Below, in pieces: positions 41,568 through 51,480 of a stretch of DNA of 64,000 nucleotides. The notes below the pieces were generated by a model that had not been told where the DNA came from, searched no databases, and worked only from the letters and a program-made list of their open reading frames with translations. The position numbers and the translations under genes were made by a program. The DNA comes from Agapetus fuscipes. Taxonomy: Eukaryota > Arthropoda > Insecta > Trichoptera > Glossosomatidae. Every line of letters starts with the position of its first letter. Positions within the stretch are counted from its first letter, which is position 1. The DNA is taken from positions 1,794,201 through 1,858,200 of the forward strand of contig OX637359.1 in the NCBI GenBank assembly GCA_951799405.1, given 5' to 3'.

Positions 41568-41826
41568 CTAATCTAATCTAATCTAATCTAAGTTGCAAAG
41601 ATATGTTACGTTGGAGATTCAAATTACATGCATTTCCACAAGCAGACACGCACAAGTTCGCGCTTGCACATGCCACATGTGAACCTACAACATAAAAACT
41701 AAATGTCAAACGGTCATACACCATGTAACTCTTGCCATCCTTCCCTGAGACAGGAGTGACTTTGGCAAAGTGAACCATTTTTACAGCATGGGTGGTCAGC
41801 CGCATACCAACCTATAAATCAAGGAA
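41568..41826 (-). repeat. A-tail, full-length unit
   Basis: AATCTAATCTAATCTAATCT start, CCTATAAATCAAGGAAC end. Confidence 0.86.
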
Positions 41827-41834
41827 CATATCAT

Positions 41835-42028
41835 CAGGGGTGGAAGTCTCGACGACGCGACGGTCGGTAGATCTTACCGTATATATTTGAAGATAGGACG
41901 GATCATGGTGGCGTATCCACATCTGATACATTTTATGTGAAACAGAAATCAGCTGTTCATTCACCCCCATTTTTTGTTCCGTCCTATCTTCATATAGGTA
42001 CGGTAGGATCTTCCGACTTCCACTCCTG
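41835..42028. mobile_element. M4 MITE
   Basis: TIRs of about 50 bp with small indels: CAGGGGTGGAAGTCTCGACG...TGAAGATAGGACGGA at the left; complement CAGGAGTGGAAGTCGGAAG...TGAAGATAGGACGGA at the right. The CAG-G-GTGG ends suggest hAT, but no 8-bp TSD is visible. Lies between two A-tails. Confidence 0.75.
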
Positions 42029-42044
42029 GCCAAGTTCCTATAAC

Positions 42045-42545
42045 TTATCATATTAGGCTGACCACCAAAACCCTAGAAAATGGTGAGCTTTGCCAATGTC
42101 ATCACTGTGTCAAGGAAAGGCGGTGAGAGTAGCTGGGTTTATATATTATGTTAATTTGAGATTTATATTTCTTTATCATCTTGTAAGTAAACATGCGGCA
42201 TGCGTAAGCGTGAACTTACACGTGTCTGCTTATAAGCATCTTTTAAATATGAATCTTAATTCCTTTCCTTGATTATTCCCTCGTTAATTCACTCCTTGAC
42301 CGATGGATCGTTCCTTGACTAATAAGATGATATGACGCTGAACCCTATACTGTAAAAACTTGGATCAATTTTGCCAATTTCCCCTGGATCTCAATAAAAG
42401 GCGGCAGGAGTTGCAAAGTTTACGTTAAAGTGAGATTTGGTTTATTTTGTTTGCATACATTCAGCATGCGTAAGCGCGATCTTACATATGCCTGTTTGTT
42501 GGCATGCATTAAAATATTATGAGCCTTATATGTCAATACAAATAA
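42045..42545 (+). repeat. Two A-tails in tandem, diverged
   Basis: 42045-42262 (TAGGCTGACCACCAAAACCC onward, variant 1). 42303-42545 (TTCCTTGACTAATAAGATGA, GGCGGCAGGAGTTGCAAAG, variant 2). Confidence 0.75.
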
Positions 42546-42550
42546 TATAT

Positions 42551-42832
42551 ACCGGTCTGTAGTCCAGTGGCATCACTTCGGACTCGTAAATGGAAGGTTG
42601 TAGGTTTGAATCCCGGCGGAGCACAAATAATATACCATTTATATTTTTAAATATTCTTTTTGCTGGGTTGGTCACTGAAAGGTCCATCCAACCTTACAAC
42701 AACTGAGTCTTGTTTGAGTATTGGCACTTTTTAGCGACGACCAAGCTCGTAAACAACACCTCTGCGGCACTACAACAAGTGTCTAGAGCCTCTGAAATCT
42801 AGGGAGTCTCCCGCTCTGGATTTCCTAAAATA
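42551..42832 (+). mobile_element. SINE-T2b, near full length
   Basis: A box GTAGTCCAGTGG, B box GGTTTGAATCCCGGCGGAGC. A central deletion removes the AAAATTCATAAACC segment. Ends CTAGGGAGTCTCCCGCTCTG, then A/T-rich with TATATA. Confidence 0.87.
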
Positions 42833-42847
42833 TATACATATATATAT

Positions 42848-42968
42848 ATATTTATAGAATTTATATATGTTGATAAGTTTTCGGGTAATCCGTTGATTTG
42901 CTATTTTCTAGCCAACGTTTCGGATCGGTATCACCATTCCTCATCAGGACGGTTCTTCTGTGTATCTT
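42848..42968 (-). mobile_element. PLE terminal fragment with hammerhead motif
   Basis: Minus strand: GGTTCTTC...complement of GAAGAACCGTCC, then the ribozyme-like core, then TTGGCTAGAAAATAGCAAAT and GGGTAATCC complement. An A-tail end (CTTTGCAACTTAGATTATAG) follows at 42969-42998. Confidence 0.6.
42910..42952 (-). ncRNA. Hammerhead ribozyme candidate
   Basis: CTGATGA (42947-42941), a 19-nt stem-loop GGAATGGTGATACCGATCC that pairs GGA/TCC and GGT/ACC around a GAT loop with one A-A mismatch. Then GAAACGTT. These are the conserved hammerhead core residues in order. Stem III would be the very short ACGT, as reported for PLE hammerheads, which may need dimers. Stem I pairing is weak (about 3 bp). 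Activity is untested. Confidence 0.55.
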
Positions 42969-42999
42969 AGTCTTTGCAACTTAGATTATAGACACACAT

Positions 43000-43337
43000 T
43001 TCATTATGAGTCGTCACCCATTAGAAAATAAATTTAAAAAAAGAGTAAGATGGCAAAAAAAAAAACACTTCCGATAGCAGAATAAAACATCAAAACAATC
43101 TATTTGAAGACTTCCAACACACAGTGAGAATAAACTCGTATTTTGTTTTGTTTCGTCTTGCTTAGGTTCGCGCGCGGTAGTTATTAGATTGCCTTTGCCG
43201 AATGTTTTTGCCTTGGAGTGGCAAAGGGAAACTTTCGGATGGCAAAGTAATTTGATCCAAACAAGTTCATCCGAGGCTTTTGTGAAGACGAACGAAATTA
43301 CTTTTTGTCAGTGTGAGATGATGTCGTCTGTCAAAAC
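43000..43337. other. No gene recognised
   Basis: The frame at 43189-43401 runs into the satellite and has no known domain. Confidence 0.45.
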
Positions 43338-44690
43338 TCGCACTTCTCACTGGTTCTTGTTTATCTCGCTGGTCGATGAAAATAACTCCTTAAATATCTG
43401 ATCCATGTGTTGTTCCGTTATTGCTTCTGGTTATAGTACGTCTCATTTTTTGACGTCTTCCTCGTCGATGAACACTACTCTATTTTTTAAACGATATCTA
43501 ATCCACAAATATTTGATCCACATGTTGATTTGTATGTCTCACTGTTTTTTGTTCATCTTACTGTTCAGTAAAGTTACTCCATTTCTAATTTTTAAAAAGA
43601 TATGTGATCCATGTGTTGTTCCGTTATTGCTCATGGCTTTTGTAAATCTCACTGTTTTTTTTTTATCATTTTACTGGTCGATTAAAAATACTGGTCGATT
43701 AAAAATACTCTCTTTCTAAATACGAGTATCCATCGAAATGATCTATGTTTGTACGCTTCGCTGATTTTTGTTCATCTTACTGGTCGATAAAAAATATTCT
43801 ATTTTTTAAAAGATAGCTAATCAATATGTTGTTCCGTTATTGTACGTCTCACTGTTTTTTGTTCATTTTGCTGGTCGATGAAAAAAAATCTGATTCATGT
43901 GCTGTTACGTTATTGTACGCCTTTTTTTTGTTCATCTTACTGGTCGATGAAAAACAACCATTTCTGAAAAAATATCTGATACTTCTGTTGTTTCGTCATT
44001 TCTTCTGGTCATTGTTCATTTCACTATTTTTCGTTCGTCTTATTGTTCAATAAAAAATAATCAATTTCTGAAAAGGTATCTGATTCATATACTGTTCCGT
44101 TGTGGTTACTGATTTATTGTATGTCTTACTGTTTTTTGTTCATTTCACCGGTCGATTAAAATTTATTTATTTCTGAAAATATATCTGATTCATGTGTTGT
44201 TTCGTACGTTTCACTGTTTTTTGTTCATCTCACTGGTTGATAAACATCCTGTATTTTTGATAAAATATCTGATCACTTGTTTTTTCATTTGTTGTTTCAT
44301 TGTTTCTGATATTGTACTTCTCACTATTTTTTACTCATTTTACTGGTCGGTAGAAATCGCTCTATTTCTGAAAAGATTTTTCATCCCCATGCTATTCCTG
44401 TATTGTTACTGATTATTGTACGTCTCACTGGTTTTTGGTCATCTAACTGGTCGATCTAAAAAAATGTACTTATGAAAATCTATCCGATCATTTGTCGTTT
44501 CGTTATTGTAAATGGTTATTGTACGTCTCATTGTTTTTTGTTCATCTTACTGGTCGACCTAAAATACGGTATTTATAAAAATCTATCTGGTCTATTTGTC
44601 GTCTTGTTATTGTTTACGATTACTGCACGTCTCACTGTTTTTTGCTCATTTTATTTGTCGATGATAATGACTATTTAATTGATGTAAATA
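43338..44690. repeat. Diverged tandem satellite, about 14 units
   Basis: Units of roughly 75-115 bp share CTCACTGTTTTTTGTTCATC, TTACTGGTCGATNAAAA and, less well, ATATCTGATCCATGTGTTG and CCGTTATTGTACGT. Unit cores start near 43345, 43440, 43541, 43648, 43757, 43848, 43921, 44020, 44125, 44208, 44319, 44422, 44527 and 44630. The short frames listed across this region are translations of the repeat. The units are not found elsewhere in the window. Confidence 0.85.
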
Positions 44691-45351
44691 AAAGACTGCC
44701 TTCAATAATTCACTTTTAGATTCGCGCTTACACATATTCCATGAAAGCCCCATTAGCTAACGCTGAAACAACAAATCTTTAGAGAAATATATCCCAAAAG
44801 AAGAAATAAGCATTTCTCAAATCTTTTTGTCTTTTAAAAATATATCTGCGATGTGCGTTTTGTATTTATAATAATTATATGTGTATACGTTTCAATTAAT
44901 TGTGTCTTAGCCGAGTTTAATTCAAGCCTTCCATTAAATTTTAAATAATATAAGAGACAGTATCTTATATTTCCAACCTGTCTGTCATTTCTCAAGAAAT
45001 ATCCCAAGTATTTAACATTACTTCTAAAATCCCACGTAACGTTTTCCAAGAATTGTGTAGAATCTAAGGCAGAGCCTCTAGTGAGTATTTTGAAATTCTA
45101 TATACATTTTTGGAGAAACGCTAAGGTTGAGTTGAATCGTGAAGTTTTGAAGAAGTACTAGGGCGACAGAGTACCTAAAGTTAAAATGTCAAACAGAATT
45201 ATCAAACTCTGCAGCAATTATATTAAATATTGCGAACTTTTGTAAAAGTATCAACCCGAACTCTTCGGTTAATCAATGTTTAAAATTATTACGTCTTATT
45301 AAGATTTAATTTGATTAAAATAAAGTAGGAAATACCTTTTCTTCTTTTCTT
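44691..45351. other. No gene recognised
   Basis: 44705-44740 (AGATTCGCGCTTACACATAT) is a scrap resembling an A-tail. The minus-strand frame 44834-45049 has a weak likeness to LINE thumb sequences (VKYLGYFLRND, LELNSAKTQLI in reverse order). I do not call it. Confidence 0.4.
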
Positions 45352-45523
45352 TTCCTCAACTCAAAGGTTGGTGTGAAGCTGACCACACAACTGTAAAAAA
45401 AATGGTTCACTTTGCCAATGTCGCTCCTGTTTCAGGAAACGTTAGCAAGACTTGCAGGGCTGTTCATTTGGGGTGTGGGGTTTTGTAATACACATGTGAT
45501 ACTTGCAAGGGTGAATTAAATAT
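45352..45523 (+). repeat. A-tail, diverged, distal part short
   Basis: TCCTCAACTCAAAGGTTGG, CTTTGCCAATGTCGCTCCTG and GATACTTGCAAGGGTGAATT. Confidence 0.7.
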
Positions 45524-46088
45524 GAGCCCCCTCGGGAACTGGAAAACCCCCACTTCTAATCTAATCTAATCTAAGCTGTATTTTAAACTAAAGCTTATAT
45601 TAAATGCATTCCCACAAGCAGACATGTATAATTTCGCGCCGCACATGCCACATGTGGACCTACAATATATAAACCCAATCTCAAATGAACATAAGCCCTG
45701 CAACTCTTGCCGTCCTTCCCTGAAACAGGGGTGACATTGGCAAAGTGAACCATTTTTTACAGTATGGGTGGTCAGCCGCATACCATCCTATAAGTCAAGG
45801 AACATGCATGAAAAATTACATTTTTTAAATCAATAAATAATAATATAATATACATGAACATCAAAAAAACTAAAACATAAAACCAATTTGACTTTAATAA
45901 ACCCTAGCCGCCAACATTACAGATCAACCGACATTTCTTTCTATCCTTACATACTTCTTTCATTTCCTCCAGAGTCAGCTTCAAGTGAAGGTATTGGCGT
46001 AAGGCCAGCCCTTTACCTGTAAAAATAAATGGGTTCTACTGGCCAATGGAAACCCTTTGAGGATAACGCGGCAAGAAGTTATTCTATA
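45524..46088 (+). mobile_element. SINE-T1 fragment split by a LINE-A insertion
   Basis: 45524-45556 (GAGCCCCCTCGGGAACTGG to CCCCCACTTC) and 45977-46088 (CTTCAAGTGAAGG to GCGGCAAGAAGTTATTCTAT). CTTC is repeated at both sides of the insert. Confidence 0.8.
45557..45976 (-). mobile_element. LINE-A, 5'-truncated insertion in SINE-T1
   Basis: Exactly delimited 420-bp copy. LINE-A codons (45976-45905, TLEEMKEVCKDRKKC-like), stop region CGCCAACATTACAGATCAAC (complement), 3' UTR, A-tail and an (AGATT)n end abutting the SINE. It shows that coding tail, UTR and A-tail insert as one piece. Confidence 0.87.
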
Positions 46089-46189
46089 CCTTTAAGTTAT
46101 CGATATGCTCTAAGTTAAACACCAAACAGGCAGCTGGACGTTTAGAAAAATGTGGAAAAAATAGTAGAAAAGTACAGTTTGTGATCATT

Positions 46190-46325
46190 AGCTCACCTCT
46201 CCGCCCGGTTGTCCCGGATGCGCCCCCCCTCCCCCTGGCCGCATCGCACCTGTACGCCACTTCCGGCCTCTTCCGCCCGCCATCTCGCCCACGTGGCCGG
46301 AAAGGGCGCGAGGCATCCGCTGAAC
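46190..46325. other. Isolated GC-rich, CpG-rich patch
   Basis: About 135 bp with many CpG (CCGGATGCGCCCCCCCTCC, CACGTGGCCGGAAAGGGCG) in otherwise AT-rich DNA. A 20-codon frame starts at 46357 just downstream (MDSASLPMSLIYSEVEMCFW). It could be a promoter or first-exon remnant or foreign DNA; nothing decides this. Confidence 0.35.
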
Positions 46326-46442
46326 TGAAAACAAAAAGAGAAAACACGTCAGAAAAATGGATTCCGCGTCGCTTCCGATGAGCCTGATTTACTCTGAAGT
46401 AGAGATGTGCTTCTGGTGATTTATCGAGCGTAAATAGAATCT

Positions 46443-46512
46443 ATGGCCGAGCGGTCAAAGCGGTGGTAGTGCAAGTGTGTGTTTGAAATAAAGCAACGCC
46501 GGATTGATCCGT
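46443..46512 (+). repeat. tRNA-like sequence, SINE-T3 head or pseudo-tRNA
   Basis: ATGGCCGAGCGGTCAAAGCG is an A box and D-arm of Leu/Ser type; CGGATTGATCC is a degenerate B box 40 nt on. The arms do not fold into a complete cloverleaf. Confidence 0.5.
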
Positions 46513-46584
46513 CCGATTTTTGATCCAGAGTAAACGGATTAGTAAAGCATCAAAATTAACAGGAATAATCTAATAATAATGCAA

Positions 46585-47113
46585 TCTATAATCTAATTTG
46601 CTAGGATATATTCATTTAAAGCTTTCAAATGTATACCCACAAACAAACACGTGTAGTTTGCGCTTACAATATTCGCTGCCTTAGTTCTTGTTTATCGTAT
46701 ACGCCATTGAGAAAAATTTACATGAGTAATGTTTGCATGTGCACTAGACCAATTTGTCTTATGAAAACAAGTAATTTATTTAAAAAATATTTAAAAGAAC
46801 TCTCACATTATCGAGCTTTACTGTTTTTCTTAGCTCAGATTGTGTAGAATTTGATTCATAAGACAATTACTGCATGAAAAAGTCATATTTGACAAGATTG
46901 GCGTATACGATAAACAAGAACTGGGGGAGGGAAATGCTGAATGTGTACTTACAAATAAAATCCAAACCTCAAATGAACATAAGCCCTACAACTTTTGCTG
47001 ACCTTCCGTAACACAGGGGTGACATTGGCACATTAAATAATAATAATAAAAAAGTGAACCATTTTTTACAGTATGGGTGGTCAGCCTCATACCAACCTAG
47101 AAGTCAAGGAATG
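46585..47113 (-). repeat. A-tail interrupted by M3
   Basis: 46585-46670 (ATCTATAATCTAATTTGC to TTTGCGCTTACAA) and 46932-47113 (AAATGCTGAATGTGTACTTA to AGAAGTCAAGGAATG). A 17-bp AT-rich insertion (TTAAATAATAATAATAAAA) also splits the CATTGGCAAAGTG motif. Confidence 0.82.
46671..46931. mobile_element. M3 MITE, full length
   Basis: Perfect 24-bp TIR core AGTTCTTGTTTATCGTATAC-GCCA (46683-46706) and its complement (46899-46922). Outer bases are less conserved (TCGCTGCCTT versus TCCCTCCCCC). No ORF. Insertion inside an A-tail brackets its limits. Confidence 0.82.
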
Positions 47114-47164
47114 CAACCTATAAGTCAAGGAAAACAGGAAAAAATGCAAAAATAAATAAATAAC

Positions 47165-47545
47165 AGTCTATAGTCTAGTGGTTAACACTTCGGATTCGGA
47201 ATAGGAAGGTCGTGAGTTCGATTCTTGGCGGAGCACAAAAAATTTATAATTTATGTATTTTTTTTTTTTTTAGTGTTGATCTGTTAACACAGTGAAAGTC
47301 CATTTTTACAAATATTTAAAAATTGAAATGGTAAAACATAAAAGAATAAAGTGAATTAAAACCATGTTTTACCATTTCCATTTTTAAATATTTATATAAT
47401 TTATGTGTTCAAATTTGCTCTTCGCTGGGTTGAAAAATTCATAAACCTTTACCAATGACAGGTCATCAAAAAGTCCATTAAGCCACACAGCAATTGGGTC
47501 TTGCTTGAGTATTGGAGCTTTGTAGCTAACACCAAGTATTTTAAA
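47165..47545 (+). mobile_element. SINE-T2 interrupted by a PLE fragment
   Basis: Head TATAGTCTAGTGGTTAACAC, B box GAGTTCGATTCTTGGCGGAG. The body resumes at TTCAAATTTGCTCTTCGCTG after the insert. Truncated at GTAGCTAACACCAAG. Confidence 0.8.
47262..47388. mobile_element. PLE terminal piece in SINE-T2
   Basis: Contains AACACAGTGAAAGTCCATTT, shared (inverted) with the end of the PLE at 55867-56639, and facing AT-rich arms (AAATGGTAAAACAT / ATGTTTTACCATTT). ATAATTTATGT occurs on both sides (about 47249 and 47395) as a candidate TSD. Confidence 0.68.
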
Positions 47546-47647
47546 AGGTCCGGTCAATATGTGAACTTTATAATAAACCTCTAACTATATTTCTTCAACT
47601 TATATTCTAGAGTCATTGTTGTATTGTTAGCTACAGCACAACAACAA

Positions 47648-48138
47648 CACAATTAAGCTACACATATAGTGTAACTTCTTGCCTGCGTTATCCCCGAAGG
47701 GGTCACATGTGGCGATTCGGGACCAATTTATTTTTACGGGTAAGGGGGCCGGTCTCACACCAACCCCTTTCAGTTGAAGTGGTGGTTTCCCAGCTCCCGG
47801 GGTTGCTGGTTCTCATTTCTTGTGAAGGCTGAGTAAACCTTGAGATCGGACCCTTGCTCTCGGCCTGGAATGCAAGCATTCTACCAATTGAGTTATTGAC
47901 CTTTTTACGAGCTTGGTTGTCGTCGCTACAAAGCAACAATTCTTAAGCAAGACCCAGTTGCTGTAAGGCTGGATGGACCTTTGGTGACCGGCCATTGGTA
48001 AAGGTTTATGAATTTTTCAACCCAGCGAAGAGCAAATTTGAAAATATAAAATGGAATAGTTTTTGTACTCCGCCGGGATTCTAACCCAAAACTTTTCATT
48101 CAGAGTCCGAAGTGTTGCCACTAAACTACGGACCGGTA
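47648..48138 (-). mobile_element. Dimeric SINE T2-T1, copy 3
   Basis: Complement: complete T2 head, T2 body to GCGACGACAACCAAGCTCG, then TAAAAAGGTCAATAACTCAA and the T1 half. Diagnostic CGAGAGCAAGGGTCCGATCT, GGTCCCGAATCGCCACATG and GCAGGCAAGAAG are all present. Longest of the dimers. Confidence 0.87.
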
Positions 48139-48335
48139 CAGATAATCTAAATCTAAAAGAGTTTTTTATAATTGCAGGGTTCGATTTCCTAACGAGTTCA
48201 AGAGATGCCATTTCTCATTCCCTTTGATCGTACTGCATCCATTATCATGGTAAAACAGACATTTACAATATTTATTTCACCATCGGAATACGAAGGGTTT
48301 CAAACTAGATATGCCACCTCTTTTCATGTAAAACA

Positions 48336-48450
48336 GTAAAGAGTTGCAAGGTTTCTGTGAATTTGAGATTGGGTTTTTATGTTGTAAGTCCACATGCGGC
48401 ACGTGGAAGCGCGAAATTATACATGTCTTCTTATGGGAATGCATGTAATA
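48336..48450 (+). repeat. A-tail, 5'-truncated
   Basis: AGAGTTGCAAGGTTTCTGTG to TTATGGGAATGCATGTAATA. Confidence 0.7.
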
Positions 48451-48461
48451 AAAATAGTATT

Positions 48462-48500
48462 AGGATGATTTATTCGTAGAGTGCTGTTTTTGTGTGCATC
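48462..48500 (-). repeat. SINE-T2a tail scrap
   Basis: ATTAGGATGATTTATTCG, AGTGCTGTTTTTGTGTGCAT. Confidence 0.55.
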
Positions 48501-48502
48501 AC

Positions 48503-48985
48503 ATCCTTTGACTTATAGGTTGGTATGAGGCTGACCACCCATTCTGTAAAAAGATGGTTGACTTTACCAATGTCACACCTGTATTAGGGAAGGTCGGCAA
48601 GAGTTGCAGGGTTTATGTTCATTTGAGATTGGGTTTTTATATTGTAGGCCCACATGCGGCATGTGTGAGCGCGAAATTATTCGAATGCATTTAATATGAA
48701 TCTCAAATGATACATATCTTTGCAACTACGATTTACACTTAGATTTAGAAGACATCCTTGACTTCTAGGTTGGTATGAGGCTGACCACTCACACTGTAAA
48801 AAGGTGGTTTACTTTGTCAATGTCACCCCTGTTTCAGAGAAGGTCGGTAAGAGTTGGAGCGATTACTTTAATTTCAGATTTGGTGTTTACGTTGTAAGTC
48901 CACATGCGGCATGTGTTAGTGCGAACTTACACGTGTCTGCATACGTGAATGCATGTGATATATCTTTGAAACTTGGATTATAGAT
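48503..48985 (+). repeat. Two A-tails in tandem
   Basis: 48503-48752 (TCCTTTGACTTATAGGTTGG; ends TACACTTAGATTTAGAAG). 48755-48985 (TCCTTGACTTCTAGGTTGG; ends AAACTTGGATTATAGATC). Confidence 0.85.
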
Positions 48986-49214
48986 CAACTCGACATCAAA
49001 TGATGGTAAAATTAACTTTATAAATTAGTCCTTGTTGTATCCAGGACAGAAATCTAAATGGAAGCGACTATCTCTCCTTATCTCTGAGTATTACATACAT
49101 TTCCCTAGACTGCACTCTCTACTCTCTAGTGCATTTTCTCAGTAACTGCATATTTCTTAACTCCTTGCCAGCCGGTGATACTACAATATTAAGATGACGT
49201 TTATTCAGTGATAT
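48986..49214. other. No feature recognised
   Basis: Unassigned. Confidence 0.4.
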
Positions 49215-49475
49215 TGTAAAGGCCGGTCTGCTCTAGCCATATTTTCCTCGGTCTTGCTTTTCCTCTTTTCCCAGCTTTTTAATACATTTTCTTCTTTTAC
49301 ACACGCTTTGTACATCCCATTCTTTCACAATTTCACCAATCTGATCCAGCCATACTTTTTTCAGTCTTCCCTTTCCTCTTTTTCCTTCCACATTTCCGCT
49401 ATTTATACGTTTTGTAAGTCTTTTATCATCTATTCTTTCTACGTATACCAACAATCTCATCATCCTATCAAACCT
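49215..49475 (-). pseudogene. LINE-A C-terminal fragment
   Basis: Frame 49463-49233: YVERIDDKRLTKRINSGNVE, GKRGKGRLKKVWLDQIGEIV, KEWDVQSVCKRRKCIKKL, then a frameshift before the usual EVCKDRKKW. Corresponds to LINE-A residues ~270-340. Confidence 0.78.
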
Positions 49476-49477
49476 TA

Positions 49478-49605
49478 ATCACGACAAAATGGCCACGCGA
49501 CAAAATGGCCACGCGACTAAACGTCCATTGACAGAATGTCCATCGACATAATGTAGCATTTACACAATTACGTTTCTCGACATTTTTTTAATCACAGGGA
49601 CATTT
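49478..49605. repeat. Degenerate GACAAAATGG-type short repeat
   Basis: CACGACAAAATGGCCACGCG, then CGACAAAATGGCCACGCGAC, TAAACGTCCATTGACAGAAT and GTCCATCGACATAATG. Similar in style to 34995-35160 and 35403-35528. Confidence 0.6.
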
Positions 49606-49612
49606 TCAACAT

Positions 49613-49947
49613 TCGCAACTAAGCTACACAAAAAGTGTAACTCCTTGCCTGCGTTATCCCCGAAGGCGTCGCACGTGGCGATTCGATAACATTTTTTTTT
49701 CTACTGGTAAGGGGGCCGACCTCACGCCAACCACTTCAGTTGAAGTGGGGGTTTCCCAGCGCCCGAGGGGACTGATTCTCATTTCTTGCGAAGGCTGAGT
49801 AAACCTTGTCTGTGCGTATTGCGGGTTTGAAATAAACACCGACCGGACTTATAACGGCTCGATCGTCGCTGCAAAGCGCCAATTCTCAAGCAAGATTCAG
49901 TTTCTGTAAGGCTGGATGGATCTTTGGTAAACGTGTATTAATTTTTG
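49613..49947 (-). mobile_element. Dimeric SINE T2-T1, copy 4, junction deleted
   Basis: The T1 body carries the dimer-type GGCAAGGAG/GCAGGCAAGGAGTT end and GAATCGCCACGTGCG. It passes (on the plus strand) through AATAAACACCGACCGGACTT directly into the complement of the T2 3' half (TCGTCGCTGCAAAGCGCC). The T1 tRNA head is deleted, leaving only GTCCGGTC. Confidence 0.75.
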
Positions 49948-50069
49948 TAGATTTTAAATACAATTTTTTTTATTGTTCCTAACGCGCGGTCTATGCCATA
50001 TTCCTTCATCCTAACTACTCTATTTTATACCATCCAATGCTACGAGTTCAAAGCATTTCGCAATCTCAC

Positions 50070-50165
50070 CTCGATTGCGTAAATCAAAAACGTATCGAAT
50101 ATACGACGGCACTCCTAGTGAGCAATTTAGTTTTCATACGTTTTGTCGATTTATACAATCGAGTT
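50070..50165. repeat. M7 hairpin element, copy 2
   Basis: ACCTCGATTGCGTAAATCAA faces GTCGATTTATACAATCGAG. The centre CGAATATACGACGGCACTCC resembles GAAATATACAATGGCACTTC of copy 1. Confidence 0.65.
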
Positions 50166-50482
50166 AGTTTTATACTACCCATTACTTTGGTAGTGCTTAG
50201 CATGATAGCATTGCAACAGTCCATGCACTCCACACAAGTGGTCTTATAAGTGGGGAGCTCCAACGAGCAGGCAGCTGCATTGTATAACAGCCTAATTTGA
50301 ATACAGAGCATTTTTTTGCGCTCTGTCATAGACAAGCTTTCATAACTGCATCTCATTGAATAATAAAAAAAACATTGTAAAGAAAAAATAATTTCATGTA
50401 TTTTCTGCATTAAATAGGTACGATCGATTTCTTTTTAAGATATTTTGTTTTATAAAGTTAAATAAATGTAATTAGTTATTAG
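50166..50482. other. No gene recognised
   Basis: A minus-strand frame (50084-50410) overlaps M7 and shows no domain. Confidence 0.4.
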
Positions 50483-51152
50483 TATTCATTGATTTTAAGG
50501 TTGATATGAGTCTGACCACTCTTATTTTACAACCTAGATTCACTTTGCCGAAGTCACGCCAATTTCAGGAAAGGGAGGGAAAAGTTGCAAGGGTTGAGTA
50601 AATATTAGATTTGAGTCTTTATATTGTAAATGAGGTATGAGGCTGATCACTCATACTGTAAAAAATGGTTTACTTTACCAATCTTAACTCTGTGTCAGAG
50701 GAGGTCAGCAAAAGTTGTAGGGCTTATGATCATTTAAGGTTTGAATTTTTTTTGTCAGTACACATTCAGCATTTGTAAGCGCGAACTACACGTGTTTGTT
50801 TGTGGGTATGCATTTGATATGAGCTTTAAATGTTAATATATCTTTACAACTTAGATTATAGATTGTAGACTAGCGTTTTCAGGAAAGCGCGGCAGGAGCT
50901 GCAAAGTTAACGATCATGTGAGGCTTAGTTTAATTTGTATACACACGTACATCATAATATGTAAGCGCGAACTTATATGTGCCTGCTTGTGGCATGCAAT
51001 AAATATGAGCCTGAAATTTCAATATACCTATGCTAATTAGATTACAGGTACTAATCTAATCTAATCTAACCTAATCTTATCTAAGTTGCAAAGATATGTT
51101 ACATTGGAGATTCACATTACATGCATTCCCACAACCAGACACGTACAAGTTG
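50483..51152. repeat. Cluster of four partial A-tails
   Basis: 50483-50632 (+, 5' half), 50633-50872 (+, nearly full, TGAGGTATGAGGCTGATCAC start), 50873-51048 (+, variant 2, GCGGCAGGAGCTGCAAAG start). 51049-51152 (-, distal half with (AATCT)n). Confidence 0.75.
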
Positions 51153-51480
51153 CTATATATATATTTAAATCTTCTTTTCACATTTTATAAAGGCTAATAT
51201 AAGCTAGTTGATAAATTGTTAATTAGAATAATATTCTCGTTAATTAGTAAACTGCTGCAAAGTTAATTGGAATTATTAAAAATGTCATTTTTGCGTCTAG
51301 CCAAGCAAAGAACTGCCGGCAGAATACTTTTAATCTAATTTGCATCACAAAGTTTTTCTTGCAGTCTTATACCCGCACAGACAACCCCTCAACATTCCAC
51401 ACTCAGCATTCTTGCGTGCTGTAATTTAACTATAAATGTTATATGCTTTGTAATAAGTCTTATCTATCTGTTGCTGTTAC
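51153..51480. other. No gene recognised
   Basis: Unassigned. Confidence 0.45.

Noticed and set aside
41812..42051. 79-codon minus-strand frame
   Set aside because: Spans the M4 MITE and flanking A-tail; no domain.
43405..44678. Series of 70-100-codon plus-strand frames
   Set aside because: All are translations of the satellite unit (FLFILLVDEK-like repeats) with no independent coding evidence.
46084..46347. 87-codon minus-strand frame in the GC-rich patch
   Set aside because: Arg/Gly-rich translation of CpG-rich DNA, no family likeness; GC-rich DNA tends to be open in several frames.
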